A stretch of DNA of 37,487 nt from positions 1 through 37,487 of the forward strand of contig JACYLN010000125.1 of NCBI GenBank assembly GCA_015272515.1. The letters run 5' to 3'. Shown piece after piece: positions 25,775-35,075 of the stretch. Each line of letters starts with the position of its first letter. Within the stretch, counting starts at the first letter, position 1. The translations under genes and the position numbers were made by a program. The stretch is from Leptolyngbyaceae cyanobacterium C42_A2020_001. Lineage in GTDB: Bacteria > Cyanobacteriota > Cyanobacteriia > Leptolyngbyales > Leptolyngbyaceae. A model generated the notes under the pieces. It ran no database searches. It worked only from the letters and a program-made list of their open reading frames with translations, and was not told where the DNA came from.

Positions 25775-27655
25775 TTAGTTAATTCTGACGCGGAATCGCA
25801 CAAATCCAACGTTGTTGGTGGGTGTGTTGGCAACAGTCCCTAAATTAAAAATAATTGCGCCATTAGGGTTTCGCTGATCTGGGCAAGCATTATCGCTTGG
25901 TAAGGGAGCCAGTGGAGTAAACACTGTTCCCCCAGAACTTGCTTCTCCAGTGCCTACTCGAACCACATTGGTGAGTGGAATCAAAGAGGTGCCAGGAGGA
26001 ATCAGGTCACAGATGCTGGCATCGGTAGCGGGGGCTGAACCAGTTGAGAGAAAGTAAACGGTGTATTCCACTTCGTCTCCTGTTTGCAGGGGGGTGGTAT
26101 TGTTCACGTTGATTAGCCCAACGGGAGCACCCGGCGGGATGAGTTGTGTCCACCCAGGGGCGTTGTCGTTGGTTGTGGCTGGATCATCCACAAAGATCCC
26201 AAAGTTAGTCCCTGCTAGAGGTACTCCACTGCGCGTAACGTTGGTGATCCGTTTCACCAAAACAAAGGAACCTTGTCCTGTCGTTGGAGGGGTTCCACCG
26301 GGCAGGGTGATGATGGTGACATCGTTGTTGTTGGAGGGATTGCCATCACCATCCGGATCGGAGTTCGCTCCATTGTTGGATTGCTCCTGAACGCGATCGC
26401 CCGTGTTGGTGGTACCTGTTCCTATCGCTGTGTTTGTATAGGTTTGTGGAAGGCTGGGCGGAATGATGGTGACGCTAAAAGTTACACTGCCCGTGGCTCC
26501 TGCCCCTAACGTATTGACCCCATCCTGCAACAATCGAGTGTCTGTGGTGCCGTTAAACCCAGGATTCACCGTAAACGTTTGACTCTGAGGCTGACTAACT
26601 GAGGCGATCGTGGCATTGGCAAACGTGGTTGCCAGGTTTTCGGTTAGTTGAACGTTACTCAACAAATAGGGATCGGGAGCACCCACAACAGGAGCTAAGT
26701 TGGTGGCTGAAACTGTATACGGAATGGTAAAGGTTCCATCAGCATTGCGAACCGGGGTTCCGGCTTGCTTCGCCACTCCTAAATTCGGTAAACATTCCCG
26801 TAAGGCGACAGCGGTAACACCAAAGTCATCTCCCAAAATATTCTGGGTTTCATCCACGATCCGCAGTTGCAGGGACGTTTGCCCAGGAGCCGTCGTAAAT
26901 CGAAATTGCACTGGCACCCATGCCTGGCGAACGTTGGCAATATTGGGAAATCCTGGCAAGGGACTGCCATCTCCCACCACGATCGCATTCGCTGTTTGAA
27001 CACCATTCGCCTGTAGTCGAATTTGGGGATCTAAGCCCGGAGCATTGGGAAGCAACAGGTTGAAGAACAGTGCCTTGAAGTTGTAAACCGTGTTGGGCGA
27101 GACGTTAACCGTTTGGCTCCACAAGACAGGGGGCGGCGTTCCGGGTGGTGCAGGCGGAATAATGGTGGGCTGTCCAGCCGTGTTGAGGTTAGGGTTGGAA
27201 TAGAGATAGGTAGGAATCGCAATTGGATCGAGTCCAGCATCGGTGGCTTCTGTGACATTGACTCCACGACCACTTACAACACCAGCAGGTGCCGCCGGAA
27301 TTTGACCGCCGTTAAACCGTTCATCCTGGATGGAAAGCCCCCCTCCTCCAAACTGGCTTGCACCGCCTGGTACGTCCGATGGATAGACGGCATCACCCCG
27401 ATAGGGCAGGTCGCTGAAGAAATCTACAACTGGAGGAACGATGGTTGGGGGTGTTTGTACTCCTAAGCCAGTGCCTGCATTGGTGGTGAAGTTGCCATTC
27501 CGAACGCGGTTCGTTTGGCTTTCTCGTGTTCCAACAGGGCATCCGGCGTTGCTACCAGCGATTTGAGCTTGGGCAGGCGGTAAAAAGAGGTGGGAGTTAA
27601 TCAGTACGCCCGAAGAAATCAGGCACGTCAGGATTTTCAGGGGGCGGTTCATCAC
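25775..27655 (-). CDS. Secreted DUF11-repeat surface protein
   Basis: A 626-residue exported protein. The signal peptide spans about residues 1-31 (LISSGVLINSHLFLPPAQAQ). Residues about 48-290 form a beta-rich N-terminal region with an NGNFTT opening typical of carbohydrate- or surface-binding folds. DUF11-type conserved repeats follow at about 300-450 (YTVSATNLAPVVG, NVQLTENLATTF, YTNTAIGTGTTNTGDRVQEQ) and 465-620 (VEYTVYFLSTGSAPATDASI, ICDLIPPGTSL). No sorting motif or membrane anchor is seen at the C-terminus, so it may be held by other members of the cluster. It is the last of four same-strand envelope genes, 123 bp after the OmpA-type gene. Confidence 0.8.
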   Translation of the reverse strand: MMNRPLKILTCLISSGVLINSHLFLPPAQAQIAGSNAGCPVGTRESQTNRVRNGNFTTNAGTGLGVQTPPTIVPPVVDFFSDLPYRGDAVYPSDVPGGASQFGGGGLSIQDERFNGGQIPAAPAGVVSGRGVNVTEATDAGLDPIAIPTYLYSNPNLNTAGQPTIIPPAPPGTPPPVLWSQTVNVSPNTVYNFKALFFNLLLPNAPGLDPQIRLQANGVQTANAIVVGDGSPLPGFPNIANVRQAWVPVQFRFTTAPGQTSLQLRIVDETQNILGDDFGVTAVALRECLPNLGVAKQAGTPVRNADGTFTIPYTVSATNLAPVVGAPDPYLLSNVQLTENLATTFANATIASVSQPQSQTFTVNPGFNGTTDTRLLQDGVNTLGAGATGSVTFSVTIIPPSLPQTYTNTAIGTGTTNTGDRVQEQSNNGANSDPDGDGNPSNNNDVTIITLPGGTPPTTGQGSFVLVKRITNVTRSGVPLAGTNFGIFVDDPATTNDNAPGWTQLIPPGAPVGLINVNNTTPLQTGDEVEYTVYFLSTGSAPATDASICDLIPPGTSLIPLTNVVRVGTGEASSGGTVFTPLAPLPSDNACPDQRNPNGAIIFNLGTVANTPTNNVGFVRFRVRIN

Positions 27656-27778
27656 GTCTTCTCACTGGGCAATGGGCAAACGAGCAGTAGTAGATGCACA
27701 TGGAATGAATAGGGGGAAGGAGGAGTGACGCTTGAATGGTCAACACTCTGCGATCGCTGCCATTGAGCAGGTTAACCG

Positions 27779-29887
27779 TTAAGGTTCAATTTGCAAGTCG
27801 GTTTCCTGCACAATGACTTCGATATCGCGGGCATCTTTGTAGTCAATCTCCACTCGGCGATCGCGAGCAAAATCCACTTTTGAACTGCCCTGAGTTGCCC
27901 GTTGACGCTCACCAAAACTCCGAATGGTCATGCGTTCGTTGGTAACTCCTTTACGCAGCAGGTAGTTGCGAGTGTTCCGTGCCCGGCGTGCGCCCAGATC
28001 CAGGTTGTAAGCATCAGTAGCGCGGGGGTCGGTGTGTCCTTGCAGTTCGATGATGATCGTGGGATTTTCCAGCAGTGCTGCCGCCACTTTGTCTAGCACT
28101 TTGGCACTGGCAGGGCTGATGAAGTCTTTATCCAGGGCAAAGTGAACATTCTTAGGAACCCGCAAGATAATAGGTTCTGGTGGGGGTGGCTGCTCAACTG
28201 GGGGTGGCGCGGCGGTAACACACTGCGGCGCTGAGGAAGGAGGTTGGCTGGCCGGTGTCTCGGCTGGGGTGCCATCAGCGGCGCGGATCCGCACGGTGGG
28301 AGCCTGTTCGGAGGTGCCATACAGGGGATGAACCGCGATCGCGCTAATCTGATCACCTACTTTCAGGTCATTCAGAGTCGTGCTGAATTCGCCGGTTTCT
28401 TTGGTTTCAATGGTTGCGATCGGCTGCGTCAGAGAGCCATAGCCATTGTCATTCCCGCTGACCCGATACAGCTCAACTTGAGAACCAGGGTCAGCTTTAC
28501 CAAAAATTTCCACGGGTGATACCTGATCCGGCGTGCTGGCAGATTTCCCCAGCCCTACAAACTCTTGTGTCACAAATTGCGGTGGATTGATGGCAGCGTT
28601 GCCGGTTTCCAATCGGCGGAAAAAGCTATTGCGGATGGGGTTGGGGCCATCCCCTTTCTGGTAATCAAATACGTCGGTGTTTTGCTGCATTGCCAGATCA
28701 ATGCTCAACCCTTCTAACCCCACAAAACGGTTGGAAAGAATCGTGGCTCTCTGGCTCTCTGGGTAAGCCGCGACGACCACTCCCGGACCGGCCTGGTAGC
28801 TGATCTGATTGCCCCGCACCGTGTGGTTACTGCCCATTAGGTAAACCGCAGCTCGACGGAAGCGCCTGCCGTTATAGGTCACCTGGTTATCGCGAATCTC
28901 AACCGAGCCGGAGGGTTTGAACAGGTAAATACCGCTGCCATCATTGCCACAAATCAGGTTGCCCGTAATTTGGGATTGGTTAATTTCGCCTTCTAAACGA
29001 ATAGCATCGGGCATTCCTGCTAAGCCATTGCTGGTGATCACGTTTTCCGTGACTTCCATCTTCTCGGCGTTGGCACCCGTGATGATGGCGCTACCTTCGT
29101 GGTCGGCAATCCAGTTGCGACGAATAATCGTATTGTCACCGTTGAAGACCGACACGCCAAACGCCGAGCGGGTTCCCGTGGTGCGGGCTGATCCGTCAGC
29201 CGACGGGGGAATGCCAATCCAGTTGTTCTCGATTATGGTGCGCTGGGCGGGGGTGTCATCCGCGTAAAAGGGGGAGAAGTTGGCTGGCGTAGGATGCTTA
29301 CGAAGAGCGGGGGGCGCAAACCGATGGGCAATGAAAATATCCGCAGGTGGGGTACTGGCAGTGTTTTGGTGGTTGGAGGTAAACCCGTAGAGGCTCAAGC
29401 CGCGAATCGTGATGTTGTTGGCTTCGACGGTTAAACCGCGAAATACCTCTTTACCCTCGGCAGGGGTGATGGTGACCACGGGAATCGGCATAGGCAATTC
29501 ATTAATGGCAGAGCGATCGCCCTGGTAGCCTGGCTGGGTCGTGCCATCGATCGCCATTCCCTGAACTGCCAGGGGTGGTAGAACTTCCACCAACCGAATG
29601 GTGGTTTGGTCTGCGGGAAGATTAAATTCAATTGCAAATCGGCTGGCAGGGCTAAGTTGTGCTTTCTCCGCATCCGATAGCTTTTCCACTGGCAGGGTGC
29701 CATTCACAATCGAAATGGCTTCCCGCAGGGTCAGGCTGGCATCGGGTTGGATGATGTCCTGGTTACTAGTCACAACCAGGCGGAGCGGCTGTGATGGGGG
29801 AGTGACAACAGGCAACGGATCAGCGAAGGCGCTGGGCGCTAGCCCTAACAGCATCAGGGAAGTGGTGAACAACGGTTTTTGGTTCAT
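27779..29887 (-). CDS. Secreted beta-helix protein with C-terminal OmpA domain
   Basis: A 702-residue exported protein. The signal peptide covers about residues 1-22 (LMLLGLAPSAFA). Next is LRLVVTSNQD...SLTLREAISI, the opening motif of extracellular beta-helix proteins, then a long right-handed parallel beta-helix to about residue 410 (repeats such as NNITIRGLSLYGF, NTIIRRNWIADHEGSAIITG, ATILSNRFVGLEGLSIDL). An Ig-like linker with a Pro/Gln-rich stretch precedes an OmpA peptidoglycan-binding domain in the last 120 residues (HFALDKDFISPASAKVLDKV, LQGHTDPRATDAYNLDLGAR, RVEIDY). It probably anchors to peptidoglycan with the helix exposed to the periplasm or surface. The start overlaps the stop of the upstream barrel gene by 4 bp, showing translational coupling. 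Confidence 0.88.
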   Translation of the reverse strand: MNQKPLFTTSLMLLGLAPSAFADPLPVVTPPSQPLRLVVTSNQDIIQPDASLTLREAISIVNGTLPVEKLSDAEKAQLSPASRFAIEFNLPADQTTIRLVEVLPPLAVQGMAIDGTTQPGYQGDRSAINELPMPIPVVTITPAEGKEVFRGLTVEANNITIRGLSLYGFTSNHQNTASTPPADIFIAHRFAPPALRKHPTPANFSPFYADDTPAQRTIIENNWIGIPPSADGSARTTGTRSAFGVSVFNGDNTIIRRNWIADHEGSAIITGANAEKMEVTENVITSNGLAGMPDAIRLEGEINQSQITGNLICGNDGSGIYLFKPSGSVEIRDNQVTYNGRRFRRAAVYLMGSNHTVRGNQISYQAGPGVVVAAYPESQRATILSNRFVGLEGLSIDLAMQQNTDVFDYQKGDGPNPIRNSFFRRLETGNAAINPPQFVTQEFVGLGKSASTPDQVSPVEIFGKADPGSQVELYRVSGNDNGYGSLTQPIATIETKETGEFSTTLNDLKVGDQISAIAVHPLYGTSEQAPTVRIRAADGTPAETPASQPPSSAPQCVTAAPPPVEQPPPPEPIILRVPKNVHFALDKDFISPASAKVLDKVAAALLENPTIIIELQGHTDPRATDAYNLDLGARRARNTRNYLLRKGVTNERMTIRSFGERQRATQGSSKVDFARDRRVEIDYKDARDIEVIVQETDLQIEP

Positions 29888-32800
29888 TGCGCGGTGCCCT
29901 CTGGTTCTGGCTGGGCTGGCACGGAGGTTTGTGCAGATGTGGGAGGAGTGGGTGCGGTTCCACTGGGCTGACTGGGTTGAGTTGCCAGGGGTTTTACCAG
30001 CGATTCTTGTTGTTGGGGGGGTGCCACTTTGCGATTGGGGAAACTGATGCCAAAGCCGCTCAAAAGCTGATCTAACTTCAGCGATAGGGTAACGTAAACC
30101 CCATCTTTGGTGCGGTTCAGGTCGCGATCGTTGGCGTTGCCAAAGTTGTAGCCAAGCGCTACCCGCAGGTTGGGATTGAGGTAATAGCCCAATTCGGCAG
30201 CTAACCCAACTTCATCAAAGTTGACTACGGATTGGCTAATCCAACGGACTTCAGCGGCGGCATCCCAGCGGAAGCCAAAGCGGTAAGCTGCACGAAATTG
30301 CCCTAACGTAATGGCGTTGGTGCCCAACAAATCTCTTGCCAGGTAGGAGCGGGTGCTGCGAAGGGCAAATTTGCCGTAAAACTCCCAGCGCCAGTTTGGA
30401 GCGTAAATCGCTTCCAGCGCAAAGAGATGCACGTTCGACCCGGTACCACTCCCGATCAAAATGGTGTCAGGAGTCGTTGATGGGTTCTGGCGGTACTCGT
30501 AGCGCAGCAGGGCGTTGAATTTGTCATCAGCCGGGTTGCGGTAGGCTAAGCCTACTTTGACGTTGATGGTGTCTGCCAGTCCCGAATCGGCTAAAAGCTG
30601 GTTAGCAAAATTGGCTTGTTGATAGCGTCCCAGTGCCGTTAATGAAGGGGAGAGTTTTCCAGCGGCAGAGGCGGAAATTACCATTGTGTCGCTGCTGTCG
30701 TCACCATCGCGATACTCAAACCGACCACTGGCTTTGAAGTTAGGATTATCGGTGTAATCCATCCCGATCGCGTAGCTGGTGTAGGAGGAGAGTCCGAGGG
30801 AGGCTGCGCTTTGACCTGATGCCAGCGGTTGAGGAAATTGTTGCCCGGCGGCGGTGTAGGCAAACAGGTCGGTGGCAACGCGCTCGTAGCCAAGATTGAG
30901 GCGCAATCCTGGAGCCAGGAGAATGCGGTGGTTTAGCCCCAGAGCTGATTGGCTCGACCAACCATTGACTCCATTCAGGATGGAATAGCGACTGGTAAAG
31001 GTGGTGTCGTCGGATAAGCGTTTGTCGGAGATGATGTCCAGGCTGGTGAAGGAGTTGGTATTAATTTCGCTGGTTCTTTCGACAAACTGTTGGGCCAGGC
31101 GAACGGTGACATCGGGAGACACAATCCAGTCCAGCCCGACCGTGGTGCGGTTGGGATAAAGCGGATCAGAGTCGCCCAGGTTACGCTCATCTTGCACTCG
31201 GAAGATCAACTCTTTGAGGATGGGATAGTTGAGGCGCGAGATGAGCTGGTTGCTGTCTTCTTCTAGACGGTTTGGCAGAATTCGATCCTGGCGCGATCGC
31301 CGCACCCAATCGAGTCCCAGTTCTACCGGACCAATTTTTTGGCTGACACCTGCTTTGAACGTGGTTTGACTGTTGTCTACCCGGCTACCTGGAATGGGTT
31401 CGCGGGTGGGGTTAAATAGGTCGCCAAAGCCCGTGGTTGCCAGGGCGGAGAGTCCACGAGCGGCTGAGGCAATCCCAAAATTAATTTCTCGATCAAATTG
31501 AACGAGTGCCTGAGTGGTGGGACCAAGTCGGGCACTGAGTTCGGCTCCGTAACGGGTTTGTCCAGGAGTGAAACTGGCGGTGGCGTTGTTGGTGAAGCCC
31601 GTTTCAACCGAGCGGTAGTAGGCTCGCCCAAACACTCCCGGCGTGATTGAGCCAAATAATTCAAAGCGGTAAGCGTAGCCGCCGATGTCGCCCCGGAAAA
31701 CGGAGTCGAAATCGGAACGGGCAACTTCTGCGACGAACTGGGCATCTTTACCCAAATTCACCAAAACATCCCCGCCATAGACTTCTAAGCGCTGGTCGCC
31801 TTGATCTTCTCGGAGATAGGTGAAGCCTGCCCAAATCTCCCGTCCTAATTCACGAGAGAAGTTGTATTGTGCTCGCCCTGCGTAAAGCTTGCCGCCATCT
31901 TCCAGGCTGTCGTACTGATAGGTGGCGACGATTTGCCGCCTCAGGGTGCGCCCAAATGGGTCAAATTCTAGCGCGTTAATGTTGCGTCGGAAGAGGACTG
32001 CGCCGCGATCGTAGTCAATTTCGTAGTCCACGCCACGATACAACGGTTTGCGCTCAATTACGGTGCCTGGTCGCAGCAACTCTTCCGTTTCCAGGAAAAG
32101 GTTTTCACTGCCTGCGATCACCAAGCGGCGCGACAGGAAGTAATAGCCGCTAGTGCCGTTGGGGGCGATCGCATCCCGCTGAAACCCACTGACGTTGTTG
32201 GCATACGCCATTGTGATCTGCAAATCGCCCAGGTTGTAATTTGCCTTAAAGCCGTGTAGTTGGCGAGTCGTGGCAGTATAAAACTGGGAGGCACGAGCGA
32301 ATTCCTGGGTAGTGTAATCCCCCCACATGGCGAAGTCTGACCCGGCACCGAAGACGGGCGAAGTCCGCTCAATCTTGAAGTAGACACTGTCGATGGACGG
32401 TGTGAGGTAATCTACCGTAGAGCTATCGCCGTAGACTGGGTAAACCTGATCGCAAAACTGCGGATCGCGGAACAGGCGAGTTGCGCCAGAACAATCTTGG
32501 TTGAGGGGGCGCTGGTTGTTGAAAGCGCCAGTAAACAACCATTCGCCAATGCGTCCACTGGCAAAGGCTGCCGTGCTAAAGTCTACCCGGTAACCCTGAT
32601 CCAGCAGACTGGAGCGCAGGAAGTTTTCAAAGCTGTTGTAGTAGTCCAGTCCAGCTTGCCCGAATCGCAGATTTACCTGTCCCGACAAAATGAATGGACG
32701 CAGGTTGGTAATGAACTCTGCCTGGGTATAGGTTTCAAGCGTTTTGTCGTAAGGGTTGCGCGTGACAAAGGACGGTTGGTTGCTGGGCGGATAGGGTAGA

Positions 32801-33786
32801 TTGGTTGGTCTTTCTACTGGAGTGATGGATGGGAACGGGGCATTCGTCGGCTTTTTGATCTCATCCTGGGTAACTAGCTGATGGCGATCGACGGCGGCTC
32901 GAATCCGCACCATTTGCGGATCCAGACTGGATTGTAGTTGGGCCCTAAACTTGCCACTCTTTGCGAGTACCTGGAAGCCAGGACGGTCTTTGTCGTGATC
33001 GGCTCCCACAAATTTGCCTGCACTGGCGGTCAGCGTTACCACCGCATCTTTGGCGATCGCTTGCCCTGCTTCGTCTAGAATCTGTCCTTCAACCGTCAGC
33101 GCCGATCGCCCATCGGCGGGTACACGGGTTTCTTTCAGCGGCAAAAACTCGATCTTGGCAGCGGTTTCTTTCACCGTTACCGTTACGCTCACCGGAGCAC
33201 TTCCCTCAGCCTGCACCGTTAGCGTATTCACGCCAGATTTCAACGGGATTTGATACCAGACCTGAGTCGTTTGGTTGGTGGTGGTATCGTCCTGTTTTTG
33301 GGTTGAAGTCGTGGAACTGAGGGGTTTCTCATTCACTAGCACCTGCACGTTGGTGCCCGTTGCATACCGCACAATGAGGTCGGTAGACTTTTGAGACGTA
33401 ACCGATTCCTTCGGGGTAAGGACTTGAATTCCGGTTGCGGTCTCAGCCTGGCTGATTTGAGTGATTTTTGGGAAAATCGGTGGTTGTGCAGGGGATTTAG
33501 CCGGTCCCGTAATCAACGATGGCTGATTCACCAACTTGGGTGAAGCCTGCCCGGCAATTGCCCCATTATCTTTAGTAGAGGTTAGAAGGCTAAGCTGACT
33601 AGCTTCAGTCGTTCCAACTATACTTTCCGATTTCGCACTTTCCGATTTCGCTGGGGAAGCGCCATTGGGTTGCAGGTTGGCACCCGCCAGAGATGCTACC
33701 TCGCTGGCCTGGGCAGCGGTCACTGCGCCAACGGCTCCTAAAAGGGTTGTCAGGAAGCTCAAATGAGCGATTGAAGATCTCCACAT
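29884..33786 (-). CDS. Large outer-membrane beta-barrel protein with Ig-like domains
   Basis: A 1300-residue exported protein. The signal peptide is at about residues 1-27 (LTTLLGAVGAVTAAQASEV). A low-complexity linker contains a tandem AKSES repeat. An Ig-like segment follows at about 115-210 (LPLKSGVNTLTVQAEGSAPV), then an invasin/Big-1-like domain at about 210-310 (VPADGRSALTVEGQILDEAG, VTLTASAGKFVG). From about 345 onward it is dominated by alternating aromatic/polar strands: YPVYGDSSTVDYLTPSIDSV, VDYEIDYDRGAVLFRRNINA, many repeated Y-F-G strand pairs, ending in a barrel-like YVTLSLKLDQLLSGFGISFP with a Pro/Gln-rich tail. It is probably an outer-membrane barrel that exports or displays partners. 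It lies 2 bp after the DUF11-SdrD gene and overlaps the OmpA gene by 4 bp. Confidence 0.8.
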   Translation of the reverse strand: MWRSSIAHLSFLTTLLGAVGAVTAAQASEVASLAGANLQPNGASPAKSESAKSESIVGTTEASQLSLLTSTKDNGAIAGQASPKLVNQPSLITGPAKSPAQPPIFPKITQISQAETATGIQVLTPKESVTSQKSTDLIVRYATGTNVQVLVNEKPLSSTTSTQKQDDTTTNQTTQVWYQIPLKSGVNTLTVQAEGSAPVSVTVTVKETAAKIEFLPLKETRVPADGRSALTVEGQILDEAGQAIAKDAVVTLTASAGKFVGADHDKDRPGFQVLAKSGKFRAQLQSSLDPQMVRIRAAVDRHQLVTQDEIKKPTNAPFPSITPVERPTNLPYPPSNQPSFVTRNPYDKTLETYTQAEFITNLRPFILSGQVNLRFGQAGLDYYNSFENFLRSSLLDQGYRVDFSTAAFASGRIGEWLFTGAFNNQRPLNQDCSGATRLFRDPQFCDQVYPVYGDSSTVDYLTPSIDSVYFKIERTSPVFGAGSDFAMWGDYTTQEFARASQFYTATTRQLHGFKANYNLGDLQITMAYANNVSGFQRDAIAPNGTSGYYFLSRRLVIAGSENLFLETEELLRPGTVIERKPLYRGVDYEIDYDRGAVLFRRNINALEFDPFGRTLRRQIVATYQYDSLEDGGKLYAGRAQYNFSRELGREIWAGFTYLREDQGDQRLEVYGGDVLVNLGKDAQFVAEVARSDFDSVFRGDIGGYAYRFELFGSITPGVFGRAYYRSVETGFTNNATASFTPGQTRYGAELSARLGPTTQALVQFDREINFGIASAARGLSALATTGFGDLFNPTREPIPGSRVDNSQTTFKAGVSQKIGPVELGLDWVRRSRQDRILPNRLEEDSNQLISRLNYPILKELIFRVQDERNLGDSDPLYPNRTTVGLDWIVSPDVTVRLAQQFVERTSEINTNSFTSLDIISDKRLSDDTTFTSRYSILNGVNGWSSQSALGLNHRILLAPGLRLNLGYERVATDLFAYTAAGQQFPQPLASGQSAASLGLSSYTSYAIGMDYTDNPNFKASGRFEYRDGDDSSDTMVISASAAGKLSPSLTALGRYQQANFANQLLADSGLADTINVKVGLAYRNPADDKFNALLRYEYRQNPSTTPDTILIGSGTGSNVHLFALEAIYAPNWRWEFYGKFALRSTRSYLARDLLGTNAITLGQFRAAYRFGFRWDAAAEVRWISQSVVNFDEVGLAAELGYYLNPNLRVALGYNFGNANDRDLNRTKDGVYVTLSLKLDQLLSGFGISFPNRKVAPPQQQESLVKPLATQPSQPSGTAPTPPTSAQTSVPAQPEPEGTAQ
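33622..33651. repeat. 15-bp in-frame tandem repeat in barrel protein gene
   Basis: Two perfect copies of ACTTTCCGATTTCGC encode the AKSES-AKSES repeat in the linker after the signal peptide. Because 15 is a multiple of three, copy-number change would only lengthen or shorten the linker. Confidence 0.9.
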
Positions 33787-33788
33787 AA

Positions 33789-34754
33789 CTACCGCTGACC
33801 CTCCCTAAAGCTCGGTGTTACAGCAAAGTTCATTCGAGCCAACCCGCCTGGAGCCAGTTTTACCAGTCGGGATGGTGCATTGGCTTCGATCCGATACAGG
33901 TTAGGAGCAAGTGTGTAGCCCGGTAAACTGGTTAAGTCCAGGGTGCCAGTGCGATGTCCGGCAACGGCATAGGGCAATGAGAACAGTCCGTTTGCGTCCG
34001 TTGTGATGCGGTTGCCGTCATCCATAAAGACCACTGCATTTGGCACACCTGGTTCTCCAGGCTGCTGTTCGCCGTCGTAGTTCTTGTCTACAAACACGCG
34101 CCCAATAATCGTGCCACAGTCTGACAAAATGCCAGGGCGAATTCTGAGTAGGTGCGTTGCGTTGTTACTAACCACTTCACCCCCCGCTGGATTTCTAGCA
34201 CGGGCAACTGCCAGGTTTCGTCCAGACCCGCGCACGGCATCTGGAGTCAGCAGTGCTCCGTAAGCAATCGTTAGAGTTTGCTGGGGTGCCAGGCTGGGGT
34301 AGGTAAAGGTGACAACCTGCCCATTCACAGTTGCTCCAGAAAGGTTCACAGGAGCGCTTGGACCGCCTGCGGTACTGAGTGAAGCGCGGGCAGAGTTGTT
34401 GACGTAGCGCAAGCCGAGAGGCAATGTATCCGTCACCACTAAATTTGTTAGGGTGCTGTTTCCGGAGTTTCTAATTAAAAGACGGTAGATAGTAGTGTCG
34501 CCTGGCTCTGCTGCACCGCGATCGCCCACCTTAATAATTTCCAATCGTTCAGCAACTAGTGGAACAGTCACCGTGTTTGAGCGCACCGTTTGGAATGGAC
34601 CACCCGGCGTTCCGCGAAAATTGGCTGTGGCAGTGTTAGGGATAATCGTTTGGGCAATCGCAGAAAGCCCGTGGAAACTCAAGCCACCAACTGCCAGCGC
34701 AAGCGAAATGCGCCTTAGATGCTTGAGTCCCAACAAGGTTGTTGGAGAACTCAT
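33789..34754 (-). CDS. Secreted DUF11 and SdrD B-like domain protein
   Basis: A 321-residue exported protein. The signal peptide is at about residues 1-34 (ISLALAVGGLSFHGLSAIAQ). A DUF11-type domain spans about 65-205 (LEIIKVGDRGAAEPGDTTIY, LTNLVVTDTLPLGLRYVNNS). An SdrD B-like Ca-binding domain follows at about 213-315 (IGRVFVDKNYDGEQQPGEPG, VPNAVVFMDDGN, TDANGLFSLPY), where the Asp/Asn-rich loop resembles the calcium site of Cna-B/SdrD repeats. It is the first gene of the four-gene envelope cluster, with only 2 bp before the barrel gene, so expression is coupled. Its likely role is a cell-surface structural or adhesive component. Confidence 0.82.
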   Translation of the reverse strand: MSSPTTLLGLKHLRRISLALAVGGLSFHGLSAIAQTIIPNTATANFRGTPGGPFQTVRSNTVTVPLVAERLEIIKVGDRGAAEPGDTTIYRLLIRNSGNSTLTNLVVTDTLPLGLRYVNNSARASLSTAGGPSAPVNLSGATVNGQVVTFTYPSLAPQQTLTIAYGALLTPDAVRGSGRNLAVARARNPAGGEVVSNNATHLLRIRPGILSDCGTIIGRVFVDKNYDGEQQPGEPGVPNAVVFMDDGNRITTDANGLFSLPYAVAGHRTGTLDLTSLPGYTLAPNLYRIEANAPSRLVKLAPGGLARMNFAVTPSFREGQR

Positions 34755-35075
34755 CCAAAAGCTCAGAAAGTATTCAAAGGTCTACAGTGTGGAGCTTACT
34801 TTTGGAGACGAGACCAGCAACTAGCTTTCATCGCTAGCACGAAATAAAGTGGAGGATTGAGCGAAAAAATCACGGACTTTGAAAAAATCAAAAACCTGAT
34901 GACCAAAGCCGTAGAATCACGGAAATTCCAAGAACAGCGAAACCGGTAAACCAAAGCTTACCAAAGATATTCTACTATCACCAGATAACAGGGATGCACC
35001 AGATAGAGGTTACCGTACCTTCTCTGTTGTCACAGAGTCAAGTTTTTAAAGATCATGGTGGTTTTTCATCGGGTT
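34755..35075. other. Intergenic region between trpA and the surface-protein cluster
   Basis: A 321-bp gap between two minus-strand transcripts. It must contain the promoter of the surface cluster and the trpA terminator. It holds a 6-bp hairpin CTCTGT-TGTC-ACAGAG at 35022-35037, reading toward a T-run on the plus strand. No frame or RNA gene is evident. Confidence 0.5.
35022..35037. terminator. Short hairpin downstream of trpA
   Basis: CTCTGT and ACAGAG around TGTC, 38 bp after the trpA stop. On the plus strand TTTTT follows after a short spacer, while on the minus strand (trpA sense) no T-run follows, so a role as trpA terminator is uncertain. Confidence 0.35.
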
